The notes beneath the pieces were generated by a model. The model worked only from the letters and a program-made list of their open reading frames with translations, had not been told where the DNA came from and made no database searches. From positions 62,001-126,000 of the forward strand of contig CAVWCU010000001.1 of NCBI GenBank assembly GCA_963753585.1: 64,000 nucleotides of DNA. The letters run 5' to 3'. The position numbers were made by a program, and so were the translations under genes. Position 1 is the first letter of the stretch. Every line of letters begins with the position of its first letter. This document shows positions 44,632 to 54,082 of this stretch, piece after piece. Source of the DNA: VRUE01 sp963753585. Its GTDB lineage: Bacteria > Actinomycetota > Thermoleophilia > Solirubrobacterales > 70-9.

Positions 44632-45456
44632 ATGGCCCAGACCTGTTACCGGCACCCGAACCGCGAGACGGCAGTCTCCTGCTCCTCCTGCGGGCGGCCG
44701 ATCTGTCCCGACTGCATGACGCCGACGCCGGTCGGGATGCGCTGCCCGGAGTGCGCCAGCCAGCGCACCCGCGTCGTCAGGGGCGTCGGCGAGGCGGGCC
44801 TGTTCGCCAGCGCTCCGGCGACCTTCATCCTGATTGCGCTTAACGCGGCTGCCTTTCTCGCTGAGATAGTCGGCGCCAGCGGCGGGCTCACGGTTGGCAA
44901 CAGCTCGGTCGTCTTCGACTTCGGCCTCTACGGGCCACTTGTCGCCGAAGGCGAGTGGTACCGGCTCCTCACCGGCGGGTTCCTCCACGCCAGCCTCGTC
45001 CACATCGGCTTCAACATGTTCGCGCTCTATTTCCTCGGCAGGCTGCTGGAGCCGTCGATCGGCACACCGCGCTTTCTCGCCGTCTATTTCGCCTCGCTCT
45101 TCGGCGGTGCCTTCGGCGCCCTCCTGCTCAGCCCGGAGGCGCTCACGGTCGGCGCTTCGGGGGCGATCTTCGGCCTCTTCGGCGCGGCCTTCCTGATCGC
45201 CCGCGACCGCGGCTTCGATGCGGTCGCCTCGTCGATCGGGGTCATCCTCCTGCTCAACCTCGCCTTCAGCTTCTACGGCCCAGGCCACATCAGCCTCGGC
45301 GGCCACCTCGGCGGGCTGGTGGCCGGGGTCCTATGCGCCGGAGCGATCCTGGCGGGAGATCGCGGGATGCTCGGTCAGCGCCGATTTCCCGCCGGGATGA
45401 TCGCGATGACGGCCGTGGCCGTGCTCGCGATCGTCGGTGCGCTGGCGATCGCCTAG
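44632..45456 (+). CDS. Rhomboid-family intramembrane serine protease with zinc-binding N-terminus
   Basis: This 274-residue protein starts with a zinc-ribbon/B-box-like stretch (CYRHPNRETAVSCSSCGRPI, CPDCMTPTPVGMRCPECASQ), followed by six membrane helices. Catalytic Ser is in GASGAIFGLFGAAFL and His in SLGGHLGGLVAGVL; HIGFNMFALYFLGRLLEPSI holds the conserved Asn. It cleaves membrane proteins within the bilayer. TAGGCT (44616-44621) lies 10 nt before the ATG. Confidence 0.92.
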   Translation: MAQTCYRHPNRETAVSCSSCGRPICPDCMTPTPVGMRCPECASQRTRVVRGVGEAGLFASAPATFILIALNAAAFLAEIVGASGGLTVGNSSVVFDFGLYGPLVAEGEWYRLLTGGFLHASLVHIGFNMFALYFLGRLLEPSIGTPRFLAVYFASLFGGAFGALLLSPEALTVGASGAIFGLFGAAFLIARDRGFDAVASSIGVILLLNLAFSFYGPGHISLGGHLGGLVAGVLCAGAILAGDRGMLGQRRFPAGMIAMTAVAVLAIVGALAIA

Positions 45457-46370
45457 GCCCGGCCACCTCGCGCGTGTGAGGAGCGCAGCTCGGCGAAGCC
45501 GATGTTTCCCGGCGCGTCGACTAAATCGGGGTGCAGCAGATGACCGAGCAGCTCGACGCCATCGACGAGTCGCGGCCCGGGCCGCGAGAAGGTCGATGCG
45601 GCGTCGACCGCGAACACCCGCTGGGGGCCGAGCTCCTCGATGCGGAACCAGTGTTCGAGCGCCTGGGTTCGAGCGCCGTCGACGTACCAGCCGCAGGGCA
45701 TCGCGATCACCACGTCGGGGTTGAGGCCCGAAAGCTCGCCCCAGGAGACCTCGGGCGACTTCAGCCCCGGCGGGCCGGCGACGTCCTCGCCCCCCGCGAT
45801 CGAGATCATCTCGGGGATCCAGTGTCCCCCGACGTAAGGCGGGTCGAGCCACTCCAGGGCGATCACCCGGGGTAGCGCCGTCCCCGAGACCGCGGCGCGG
45901 ACCGTCGCCAGCCTGCCCTCCAGGTCACCGCGTAGCTCGTGCGCCTGGCGCGGAATCCCGGCCGCCTCTCCCAGCCGGATCACGTCCTCGAGCATCTCTC
46001 CGAGCGTGCTCGGGTCCTGCTGCAAGACCCGCGGCCTGCTGGAGAGGCGGGCGGCCACCTCGAGCACGTCCTCGAAGGAGACGGCGCACACGGCGCAGAC
46101 CGCCTGGGTGACGATCAGGTCCGGGGCCAGTGTCTCGAGCAGCTCCTCGTCGAGCTCGTACAGCGCCAGTCCCTCGGCGACCCTCGTCTTCACCGCCCGG
46201 TCGATCTCGGCGGCGCTGAGGTTCGGCTGCAGCACGGTTCTGGTCAGATCGGGAAGCGAGCGCGCCTCGGGCGGGTAGTCGCACTCATGCGTGACCGCGA
46301 CGACACTGTCGCCGAGCCCGAGTGCGTAGAGCATCTCGGTCGCAGAGGGAACGAGGCTTGCGATGCGCAT
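45453..46370 (-). CDS. BtuF-like cobalamin/siderophore-binding protein without signal peptide
   Basis: These 305 residues have the type III periplasmic-binding fold: RIASLVPSATEMLYALGLGD, VAVTHECDYPPEARSLPDLT, DLIVTQAVCAVCAVSFEDVL, and GGEDVAGPPGLKSPEVSWGE with LNPDVVIAMPCGWYVDGART. It starts straight into the first strand, with no signal or lipobox, and no ABC transporter is near. It may be cytoplasmic, as in a subset of these proteins. Its stop overlaps the convergent rhomboid gene end by 4 nt. Confidence 0.85.
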   Translation of the reverse strand: MRIASLVPSATEMLYALGLGDSVVAVTHECDYPPEARSLPDLTRTVLQPNLSAAEIDRAVKTRVAEGLALYELDEELLETLAPDLIVTQAVCAVCAVSFEDVLEVAARLSSRPRVLQQDPSTLGEMLEDVIRLGEAAGIPRQAHELRGDLEGRLATVRAAVSGTALPRVIALEWLDPPYVGGHWIPEMISIAGGEDVAGPPGLKSPEVSWGELSGLNPDVVIAMPCGWYVDGARTQALEHWFRIEELGPQRVFAVDAASTFSRPGPRLVDGVELLGHLLHPDLVDAPGNIGFAELRSSHARGGRA

Positions 46371-46479
46371 CCTGTGGGCAATATCGCACCCTCTCGCCGG
46401 CGCCGCGGAACGGAAAGCTATATTGCGTAGGCCGAATGGCCGACGACGAACTCCCCCGAAGTACCGGGCCAAATAGACG

Positions 46480-47778
46480 ATGAGCGCCCTGCTGCTCGTC
46501 CTCCTGCTCCTGCTGTTGGCCATCAACGGCTTCTTCGTCGCGGCCGAGTTCGCGCTCGTGCGCAGCCGCCGCGGCAAGATCGAACAGCTCGCCGAGGAAG
46601 GCGAAAGCGGCGCCGAGGAGGTGATCGAGCAGCTCGACAAGATCGACGAATCGCTTTCCGCCTGCCAGATCGGCATCACGATGGCCTCAATCGGCATCGG
46701 CTTCCTCGGCGAGCCCGCGCTGGCCGTGCTGCTCGAGCCGGTCTTCGGCGGCCTCTCCCACGGTGTCGCGGTCGGGCTCTCGGTGGCGATTGCCTTCACC
46801 ATCGTCACCGCGCTGCACATCAGCGTCGGCGAGCAGGTGCCGAAGATGCTGGCGATCAGCCATGCCGAGCGAACCGCCCGCCGCGTCTCCCGGCCGCTCA
46901 ACTGGTTCCGCATCGCGACCGCGCCGGTGACCTACTCGCTGAGCGCGTTCTCGAATGCGATCGTGCGGCTCTTCGGCGTCGACCCGACCGACATCGAGGT
47001 GCGCCACACCGCCGAGGATCTGAAGCAGATCATCGACAGCTCGCGGATCGGCGGCACGCTCGACCCGGGCGAGGCGGGAATGCTGGGCGGGGTCTTCCAC
47101 CTGCATGAGCAGGAGGCCCGCGAGGTGATGACCCCGATTCCCGCGGTGGTCACCGTCGATGCCTCCGAGGCGGTCGAGATTGCGCTGCGACGCTGTGTCA
47201 CCTCGGGCCACACCCGCCTGGTCGTGATCGAGGACGAGAACCCCGACCGCGTGAAGGGGATCGTCCACAACAACAGCCTCGCCCGCCTCTACATGAGCGA
47301 CGGTCCCCAGGCGGAGATCTCCCCGGCGATCCGCGACGCCGTGATCGTCCCCGAGACCCGGCCGCTCGACGACCTCCTGCACGACCTCCAAGTCCAGCGA
47401 ACCTCGCTCTCTGTCGTCGTCGACGAGTACGGGCGGACGGTCGGGATCGTCACCGTCGAGGACATCCTCGAGGAGGTGGTCGGCGAGATCGAGGACGAGA
47501 CCGACCCGCGCGCCGCGGCGCTGCGCCAGCTCGCCGGCGGCGAGTGGTTCGTCCGCGGTCACGTCTCGCTCGGCGACCTCTCCGACGCGGGGATCGAGCT
47601 GCCGGTCGACACCGACGCCTACAACTCGGTCGGCGGTTACGTCTTCGGCGAGCTCGGCCGCCTGCCCAAGCGCGGCGACACGATCGTCGCCAACGGCTAC
47701 ACGATCCGGGTCGAGTCGGTGCGCGAGAACAGGATCGAGGCGGTCCGGATCAGCGGTTCCGTCCGCCAGGGCTCCTAG
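46480..47778 (+). CDS. CNNM/CorC-type membrane protein (hemolysin family)
   Basis: This 432-residue protein has a DUF21 membrane domain (LLLVLLLLLLAINGFFVAAE, FALVRSRRGKIEQLAEEGES, VEQ VPKMLAISHAERTAR), then a CBS pair (HEQEAREVMTPIPAVVTVDA, SLSVVVDEYGRTVGIVTVED) and a CorC_HlyC domain (DTDAYNSVGGYVFGELGRLP). The family is linked to Mg2+/Co2+ export or homeostasis. TATATT lies about 55 nt upstream (46419-46424). Confidence 0.93.
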   Translation: MSALLLVLLLLLLAINGFFVAAEFALVRSRRGKIEQLAEEGESGAEEVIEQLDKIDESLSACQIGITMASIGIGFLGEPALAVLLEPVFGGLSHGVAVGLSVAIAFTIVTALHISVGEQVPKMLAISHAERTARRVSRPLNWFRIATAPVTYSLSAFSNAIVRLFGVDPTDIEVRHTAEDLKQIIDSSRIGGTLDPGEAGMLGGVFHLHEQEAREVMTPIPAVVTVDASEAVEIALRRCVTSGHTRLVVIEDENPDRVKGIVHNNSLARLYMSDGPQAEISPAIRDAVIVPETRPLDDLLHDLQVQRTSLSVVVDEYGRTVGIVTVEDILEEVVGEIEDETDPRAAALRQLAGGEWFVRGHVSLGDLSDAGIELPVDTDAYNSVGGYVFGELGRLPKRGDTIVANGYTIRVESVRENRIEAVRISGSVRQGS

Positions 47779-47822
47779 CTTCTTCGGGCAACCCGCGTTT
47801 CACCGAACCACGGAGGTCTCGC

Positions 47823-48050
47823 ATGTGGGTTGTGCGCATGAGCGACAAGCAGCTTGAGGTTCTCAGGGCACTGTTGCGATCCGAGCAGCACCTCGGCCCC
47901 GCGCTCAAAGGCGCGGTCGAGGCACTGGACTTGGCGCGCTGGGACGATCTTCCCGAGGCCGAGCTCCCCTGGGACGAAGTCGAGGCGATCGCCCGCCGTC
48001 AGGGCATCTCGCCCGCCGACGTGATCTGGGACCTGTCTAAGAAGAATTAA
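47823..48050 (+). CDS. Small helical protein of unknown function
   Basis: These 75 residues (MWVVRMSDKQLEVLRALLRS, then EQHLGPALKGAVEALDLARW) have good coding character, a GGAGG ribosome site 8 nt before the ATG, and no known domain. A second Met at 47838 is possible. A strong palindromic terminator follows directly. Confidence 0.6.
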   Translation: MWVVRMSDKQLEVLRALLRSEQHLGPALKGAVEALDLARWDDLPEAELPWDEVEAIARRQGISPADVIWDLSKKN

Positions 48051-48051
48051 C

Positions 48052-48074
48052 TAGCTACGGCTAGACCCGAGGGT

Positions 48075-48087
<13 letters not shown>
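48052..48087. terminator. Bidirectional palindrome between convergent genes
   Basis: TAGCTACGGCTAGACCC (48052-48068) and its exact complement (48071-48087) are separated by GA. The stop codon of the convergent 3-hydroxyacyl-CoA dehydrogenase (48075-48077) lies inside the right arm. Confidence 0.75.
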
Positions 48088-48899
<812 letters not shown>

Positions 48900-49009
48900 G
48901 AGCGGGTTCCTATCACGACGCCACTCGGGTGGGTTGCCTGGGAGTCCAGCGAGTCTCGGTAAAAGCGTGTAACTTCTTCCATCAGTCAAAGTGATTGGAG
49001 GGAAAAGGG

Positions 49010-49483
49010 ATGCGTGGTAGGGGTTTGATTTTGACGTTCGTCGGAGCGCTGGCGATTGCCGCGATTGGAGTGGGGTGCGGCGACAGCGGTGACAGCAGCC
49101 AGGCCAGCGATGAGATCACCAAGCCGACCTTCATCGCGAAGGCAGACGCGATCTGCAACCGGAACTACGAAAACGTCAGGGCCGAGTACGAAGACTTCAC
49201 CAAGGAGAACGGCGGGCCTGAAAACGCGTTCAACGACGAGCAGCGCCGGGCCGAATACGTGGACACGGTGATCGTCCCCGAGAAGAAGGAGACGGTTGAG
49301 GAACTTCAGGAGCTCGGGGCGCCGAGCGGGGAAGAGCAGAAAGTGGAAGAACTTCTGGACGCTTACGAGGAAGGCATCGAGGTCGCCGAAGAAGACCCGG
49401 AGAGGGCGATGGCCACCGGAGGCGTGTTCGTCTACGCCTCCAGCGTCGCCTCAAAATACGGCCTCAATAACTGCCGTTACTAG
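49010..49483 (+). CDS. Putative lipoprotein of unknown function
   Basis: These 157 residues begin with a lipoprotein signal (RGRGLILTFVGALAIAAIGV, then GCGDSGD with the lipidated Cys). The mature part is acidic and helical with two Cys (ADAICNRNYENVRAEYEDF and SKYGLNNCRY), which may form a disulfide. A GGAGGG ribosome site lies 7 nt before ATG 49010, which rules out the TTG 15 nt earlier. Similar short lipoproteins are common in this class; the role is unknown. Confidence 0.75.
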   Translation: MRGRGLILTFVGALAIAAIGVGCGDSGDSSQASDEITKPTFIAKADAICNRNYENVRAEYEDFTKENGGPENAFNDEQRRAEYVDTVIVPEKKETVEELQELGAPSGEEQKVEELLDAYEEGIEVAEEDPERAMATGGVFVYASSVASKYGLNNCRY

Positions 49484-49564
49484 GCCTCGCCACACGGTTC
49501 GGGGAGGGTCGCCGGCACCAGGTTCCTGGCTAGGCGGCCAGTCTCCCGATATGCTGCCCGCCCG

Positions 49565-50743
49565 ATGGACCTGACCCTCTCGCCATCCGAGCAGCAGTTC
49601 CGCGAAGAGGTTCGCGACTGGATCGAAGCGAACCATCCGGGCCCCGAGCCGGAAGCAGGCCTGGAGGAGGTGATGGCCTTCCGCCGCGAGTGGCAGCAGA
49701 AGATGCACGCCGCCGGCTGGGCGGGCATCTCCTGGCCGAAGGAGTACGGCGGCCGCGGTTCCACCATGATCGAGCAGGCGATCTTCGTCGGCGAGGCCTC
49801 GCGGCTGGAGGCGCCCAGCCCGGCCAACGTCCTCGGCCTGGCGATGGGCGGCCCGGTGGTGATCGCCCATGGCACGGACGCGCAGAAGCAGCGTTACCTG
49901 GAGCCGATCCTCACCGCCGAGGAGATCTGGTGCCAGGGCTTCTCGGAGCCCGAGTCGGGCTCCGACCTCGCCTCGCTGAAGACCAGGGCGGTCAAAGACG
50001 GAGACGAATGGGTGGTCACCGGGCAGAAGGTCTGGACCACGTTCGCCCAGTACGCCAAGTGGTGCATGCTCGTCGCCCGAACCGACCCCGACGCCCCCAA
50101 GCACAAGGGGCTCACCTACTTCCTGATGGACATGGAGCAACCCGGGGTGGAGGCCAAGCCCCTGGTGCAGATCACCGGCGAGGGGGAGTTCAACGAGGTC
50201 TTCATCGAGGAGGCGCGCATCCCGCATGAGAACGTCATCGGCGAGGTCGGCGACGGCTGGTCGGTGGCGATCACGACCCTGATGAACGAGCGCGCGGGGC
50301 TTGCCTTCGGTGCCATCGCCCAGGTCGCCAACGGCCTCAAGCGGCTCGGGGCCCTGGCCACGGAGACCCGGACGAACGGCGGCACCGCCGCCGAGGACCC
50401 GGTTATCCGCCAGCGGCTGGCACAGCTTCACATCGAGGCGGAGACGATGCGCCTGAACGCCTACCGCGGCTTGACCAAGACGATGCAGTCGGGGATCCCG
50501 GGCCCCGAGGGCTCGCTGGGCAAGTGGCAGTGGGCGGACATCAACCAGCGCATGGCCGAGCTCGCGCTCGACATCGAGGGCGCATACGCGCCGCTGGCGC
50601 GCGGGGACGAGCACGCGATCGCCGGCGGTGCCTGGCAGTACAGCTTCCTCCGCTCGCGCGCCAACTCGATCGAGGGCGGCACCACCGACATCCTCAAGAA
50701 CATCATCGCCGAGCGCGTGCTCGGCCTTCCCAAGATGCGTTAG
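49565..50743 (+). CDS. Acyl-CoA dehydrogenase
   Basis: This 392-residue flavoprotein has the N-terminal helical domain (LSPSEQQFREEVRDWIEANH) and FAD-binding strand motifs CQGFSEPESGSDLASLKTRA and VTGQKVWTTFAQYAKWCMLV. Its C-terminal domain ends SFLRSRANSIEGGTTDILKN IIAERVLGLP. The usual catalytic Glu position in this subgroup is near SIEGGTT. TATGCT (49550-49555) lies 9 nt before the ATG. It heads a four-gene run with a second acyl-CoA dehydrogenase, as in steroid or branched acyl-CoA oxidation pairs. Confidence 0.92.
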   Translation: MDLTLSPSEQQFREEVRDWIEANHPGPEPEAGLEEVMAFRREWQQKMHAAGWAGISWPKEYGGRGSTMIEQAIFVGEASRLEAPSPANVLGLAMGGPVVIAHGTDAQKQRYLEPILTAEEIWCQGFSEPESGSDLASLKTRAVKDGDEWVVTGQKVWTTFAQYAKWCMLVARTDPDAPKHKGLTYFLMDMEQPGVEAKPLVQITGEGEFNEVFIEEARIPHENVIGEVGDGWSVAITTLMNERAGLAFGAIAQVANGLKRLGALATETRTNGGTAAEDPVIRQRLAQLHIEAETMRLNAYRGLTKTMQSGIPGPEGSLGKWQWADINQRMAELALDIEGAYAPLARGDEHAIAGGAWQYSFLRSRANSIEGGTTDILKNIIAERVLGLPKMR

Positions 50744-50758
50744 GGGCTCTCACCGAAC

Positions 50759-51883
50759 ATGTATTTCGACCTCACAGACGAGCAGCAGGCGATCAAGTCG
50801 ACGGCGCACGACTTTCTCGCCGCCCGCTACAAGTCCGAGCGCATCCGCGAGCTGGCCGACAGCGAGCACGGCTTCGAGCAGGCCGACTGGGAGGAGATGG
50901 CCGACCTCGGATGGCAGGGGCTTGCCCTGCCCGAGGAGTGGGGCGGACAGGGGCTCGGCATCGTCGAGCTCGCCGTCCTCTTCGAGGAGATGGGCTACGC
51001 GCTTGCCCCCTCGCCGCTCTTCTCCAACACGATCGCCGGCCTCGCGCTGGCCCACGGCGGATCGGAGGACCAGTGCGAGCGCTTCCTGCGCCCGCTGGCC
51101 ACCGGTCAGCTGCGCGGCACTCCGGCGCTCTGGGACGCCGGCTCTCCCGCGACGATCGGCGAGTTCACCATGGAGGCCCGTGCTGACGGCGACGGAGTCG
51201 TCCTCGACGGCGAAAAGGTGCTGGTGATGGACGCCGCGGCCGCGGACTTCCTTCTCGTGGCCACCGCAGACGGGCACCGACACGTGGTCGAGCGCGGCGC
51301 GCCGGGCGTGACGGTTGCGCCTGCGACGTCGATCGACCTCACCCGCCGTCTCTCTTCGGTTCGCTTCGAGGGAGTTCGCGTCGCTCCCGAGAACTCGCTT
51401 CCCGGGGGCGACGATGAATACTTTCCGGTCTTCCACCGTGTCTGCGTGGCCCTCGCCGCGGAGTCGACCGGGATCGCGCAGCGGACGATGGAGATGGCCG
51501 TCGAGTACGCCAAGGACCGCCAGCAGTTCGGGCGGCCCATCGGCTCCTACCAGGCCGTCTCGCACCGCTGTGCGCAGATGCTGCTCGAGACCGAGAACGC
51601 GCGCTCGGCCGTCTACGGAGCCGCCTGGGCGGCAGATGCTGAGCCCGAGTCGCTGCCCACGGCTGCATCGATGGCAAAGGCCTACGCCTCCGATGCGGGC
51701 TGGCGGGTGCCCGACGCCTCGCTCCAGGTTCACGGCGGGATCGGCTTCACCTGGGAGCACGACCTGCACTTCTTCCTCAAGCGCGGCAAGGCGAACGCGG
51801 CGATGTTCGGCGACACCAAGTGGCATCGCGAGCGCGTGGCCGACGCGGTCCTCACCAAGGCCGCCGACCGGGTTTCGGCGTAG
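50759..51883 (+). CDS. Acyl-CoA dehydrogenase (partner subunit type)
   Basis: This 374-residue protein follows the first dehydrogenase after 15 nt. FDLTDEQQAIKSTAHDFLAA, LALPEEWGGQGLGIVELAVL and AAESTGIAQRTMEMAVEYAK DRQQFGRPIG are family motifs. The middle FAD-loop is shorter than usual (VLVMDAAAADFLLVATADG), and the C-terminus reads QVHGGIGFTWEHDLHFFLKR. Adjacent pairs of this kind in actinobacteria act as alpha2beta2 heterotetramers, which I infer here. Confidence 0.9.
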   Translation: MYFDLTDEQQAIKSTAHDFLAARYKSERIRELADSEHGFEQADWEEMADLGWQGLALPEEWGGQGLGIVELAVLFEEMGYALAPSPLFSNTIAGLALAHGGSEDQCERFLRPLATGQLRGTPALWDAGSPATIGEFTMEARADGDGVVLDGEKVLVMDAAAADFLLVATADGHRHVVERGAPGVTVAPATSIDLTRRLSSVRFEGVRVAPENSLPGGDDEYFPVFHRVCVALAAESTGIAQRTMEMAVEYAKDRQQFGRPIGSYQAVSHRCAQMLLETENARSAVYGAAWAADAEPESLPTAASMAKAYASDAGWRVPDASLQVHGGIGFTWEHDLHFFLKRGKANAAMFGDTKWHRERVADAVLTKAADRVSA

Positions 51884-51893
51884 GGCGGGGCCG

Positions 51894-52922
51894 GTGGGCG
51901 CGCTCGACCGCATCTCCGTCGCTGCGATCGGGGTCTCGGTCGCCGACCTGGAGGCAGAGGCCAAGCGCGCCGAGGCCGCCGGGGTCGAGTGCGTCTGGGC
52001 GCCCGAGCTCTTCCGCTCCTCGGTCACGCAGGCGGCCTATCTGGCGGGTCGCACCGAGAAGATCGACGTCGCCACCGGGATCGCCTGGGCCTTCACGCGC
52101 AGCCCCTTCATCCTCGCGGTCAGCGCGCTCGACATCGACGAGATGTCGGGCGGGCGCTTCCGGCTCGGCCTCGGCTCCGGCGTCAAACGACTGAACGAGA
52201 CCTGGCACAACGCCGAGTACGGCCGTCCGGCACCGCACCTGCGCGAGGCGATCGAGGCGACGCGGCTGATCATGCAGCAGGCCGGCAAGGGCGAGCCGAT
52301 CCGCTACGAGGGCTCCTACTACGACATCGACATCAAGGGATGGATCAGGCCGCACCCTGCACCCCGCGAGTCGGTGCCGATCTACACGGCCGGGATCCAG
52401 AGCGGCATGTGCCGGATGGCGGGCGACGTCGCCGACGGGTTGATCGGGCACCCGATCCAGAGCCTGCGCTGGATCGACGAGGTCGTGGTCAGCTCCTTCG
52501 AGGAGGGCCTTGCCCGCTCGGGCCGCGAGCGCTCGAGCTTCGACTACCTGCCCACGGTCTGCTGCGCGATCGACGACGACGAGGCGCGGGCGATCGACAT
52601 GGCGCGGCGCACGATCTCCTTCTACGCCACGGTCAAGACCTACATGCCGCTCTGGGAGCTGCACGGCTTCGCCGACAACGCGGTCGCGGCCGGGGAGGCC
52701 TTCCGCCGCGGCGATCTCGCCGGCGTCCCGGCGGCGATCAGCGACGAGATGGTCGAGGCCTACTGCGCCGCCGGCCCCCTCGACAAGGTGCGCGCCCGGG
52801 TCGAAGCGACCGCCGAGCGCGCCGACGGCCTCTTTCTCACACCGCCCACCTACTTCATCTCCCCCGAAGAGCTCTCAGAGTTCCAGAACCGCATCATCGA
52901 CGCCTTCGGGCCGGCGAGCTGA
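51894..52922 (+). CDS. LLM-class F420-dependent oxidoreductase
   Basis: These 342 residues form a luciferase-like TIM barrel: VSVADLEAEAKRAEAAGVEC, VWAPELFRSSVTQAAYLAGR, IDVATGIAWAFTRSPFILAV and GGRFRLGLGSGVKRLNETWH. The family uses coenzyme F420 (or FMN) for hydride transfer. Starting GTG 11 nt after the dehydrogenase, it belongs to the same transcript; the substrate is probably an acyl-CoA-linked or cyclic intermediate, but this is inferred from context. Confidence 0.88.
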   Translation: MGALDRISVAAIGVSVADLEAEAKRAEAAGVECVWAPELFRSSVTQAAYLAGRTEKIDVATGIAWAFTRSPFILAVSALDIDEMSGGRFRLGLGSGVKRLNETWHNAEYGRPAPHLREAIEATRLIMQQAGKGEPIRYEGSYYDIDIKGWIRPHPAPRESVPIYTAGIQSGMCRMAGDVADGLIGHPIQSLRWIDEVVVSSFEEGLARSGRERSSFDYLPTVCCAIDDDEARAIDMARRTISFYATVKTYMPLWELHGFADNAVAAGEAFRRGDLAGVPAAISDEMVEAYCAAGPLDKVRARVEATAERADGLFLTPPTYFISPEELSEFQNRIIDAFGPAS

Positions 52923-53200
52923 CGCTCTCCGCGGAATCCCGCCTGCTCGAAGTCCTCTCCCGCGTCCGCGAGATCCCGCCGGGCTTCGTCCGCACCTACG
53001 GCGACGTCTCACCCGGCTCCCCCCGCTTCGCGGGTTCGGTCCTCTTCGAGTGCGACGACCCCGATCTGCCTTGGTGGCGAGTCGTCCGCGCCGACGGCTC
53101 GCTGGCAAAGGGCGCCCGCCAGCGGGAGCGCCTCGAAGCCGAGGGTGTCCCGTTTCGGGGCGACCGCGTCGATATGGAAGGCGCCAGGCTTCCGCACTGA
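52919..53200 (+). CDS. Alkyltransferase-like (ATL) DNA-repair protein, CTG start likely
   Basis: These 93 residues match the C-terminal domain of O6-alkylguanine transferases (SRVREIPPGFVRTYGDVSPG, VLFECDDPDLPWWRVVRADG, RQRERLEAEGVPFRGDRVDM). The reactive Cys of PCHRV is replaced by Trp (PWWRVV), the mark of ATL proteins, which bind O6-alkylguanine and call nucleotide excision repair. No ATG, GTG or TTG is available near the N-terminus; CTG at 52919 overlaps the previous stop as CTGA and is the best start. Confidence 0.8.
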   Translation: MTLSAESRLLEVLSRVREIPPGFVRTYGDVSPGSPRFAGSVLFECDDPDLPWWRVVRADGSLAKGARQRERLEAEGVPFRGDRVDMEGARLPH

Positions 53201-53202
53201 TC

Positions 53203-53688
53203 TCAAGAGCCGCTCGGCCAGATCCTTTCGCGGCCGTCTGACTCCGGCATGGCAGCGCAGAACTCGGGGCCAGGGCCAAGCACCATCTGGCGCTGCCAGA
53301 CCGTGGTCTCGGGAAGCGACGCGATGAGGCTCTCGCTCGACTCGCCTCGGGGCTTGTGGAGCCAGCGAACCCCATTGGGGATCGATGCCGGCTCGCGCAC
53401 CAGCGAGTAGACGGCACCCCAGCCAGTGATCGATTGCGATGCGGCGAGGTCGTGGTCGGGGCGCCTCGCCAGATCCACGGCGGTCCGGTTCAGATTCCCC
53501 AGACGCTCCCAGCTCTGGACGAGGTACCAGTCCTCATAGCCGCTCTCTCCGTCGCCGAAAGGCAGCTCGGCAACGCGGAAGGAGGCCGACATCGCGTTGA
53601 GCGATGCGTGGAACGCCTGCTGTGCATCCTCATAAGCCCCAAGATCGACGCCGGGACGTGGTCGGTGCCAGAAGACGTAGGCGAGCAT
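53203..53688 (-). CDS. Protein of unknown function
   Basis: The 161-residue product (MLAYVFWHRPRPGVDLGAYE, DAQQAFHASLNAMSASFRVA) has an aromatic-rich core (GYEDWYLVQSWERLGNLNRT, GWGAVYSLVREPASIPNGVR) like dimeric alpha-beta barrel or EthD-like proteins, but I do not recognise the family. ATG 53688 is supported by TATGGT (complement of 53695-53700) 6 nt upstream. It is divergent from the VapBC pair. Confidence 0.65.
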   Translation of the reverse strand: MLAYVFWHRPRPGVDLGAYEDAQQAFHASLNAMSASFRVAELPFGDGESGYEDWYLVQSWERLGNLNRTAVDLARRPDHDLAASQSITGWGAVYSLVREPASIPNGVRWLHKPRGESSESLIASLPETTVWQRQMVLGPGPEFCAAMPESDGRERIWPSGS

Positions 53689-53809
53689 TTCGCGACCATA
53701 CAGTCGGAATGTGGCCGATGCCCAGGTACCGCCAGGTCGGCCACACCGAATATCTGCCATCTCAAAAATTGTTGCCATTTTATTTGGCTTATGCCACATT
53801 TATCTCTTG

Positions 53810-54082
53810 ATGGCAGAGGTCCGAGTCGGTAAACAAGGACGCATCGTGATTCCATCGCAGATGCGCGAAGAGCTTGGCCTCGGCGAGGGCGACATCCTCA
53901 ATGTCCGCGTCGAGGACGATCGGCTGTTGATGGAAACCCGCCTGGCCGCGCTCGAACGCCTTCGGCGGAGATTTCGGGAGGGAGCAGCAGGCCGGGATCT
54001 GGTGGCCGAGCTGATCGCCGAGCGGCGAGCGGAAGCACGCCGGGAGGAGGAAGAGTTCGATGAGTTCCGGCGTAGTCATTGA
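53810..54082 (+). CDS. vapB: AbrB-type antitoxin (VapB)
   Basis: These 90 residues have a SpoVT/AbrB DNA-binding N-terminus (EVRVGKQGRIVIPSQMREEL, GLGEGDILNVRVEDDRLLME) and a charged helical tail (RRRFREGAAGRDLVAELIAE) that should wrap the toxin. The pair is likely autoregulated. The upstream DNA is markedly AT-rich (53755-53805, TTATCT near 53800), unlike its surroundings, as in recently acquired toxin-antitoxin loci. It overlaps the toxin gene by 23 nt. Confidence 0.85.
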   Translation: MAEVRVGKQGRIVIPSQMREELGLGEGDILNVRVEDDRLLMETRLAALERLRRRFREGAAGRDLVAELIAERRAEARREEEEFDEFRRSH

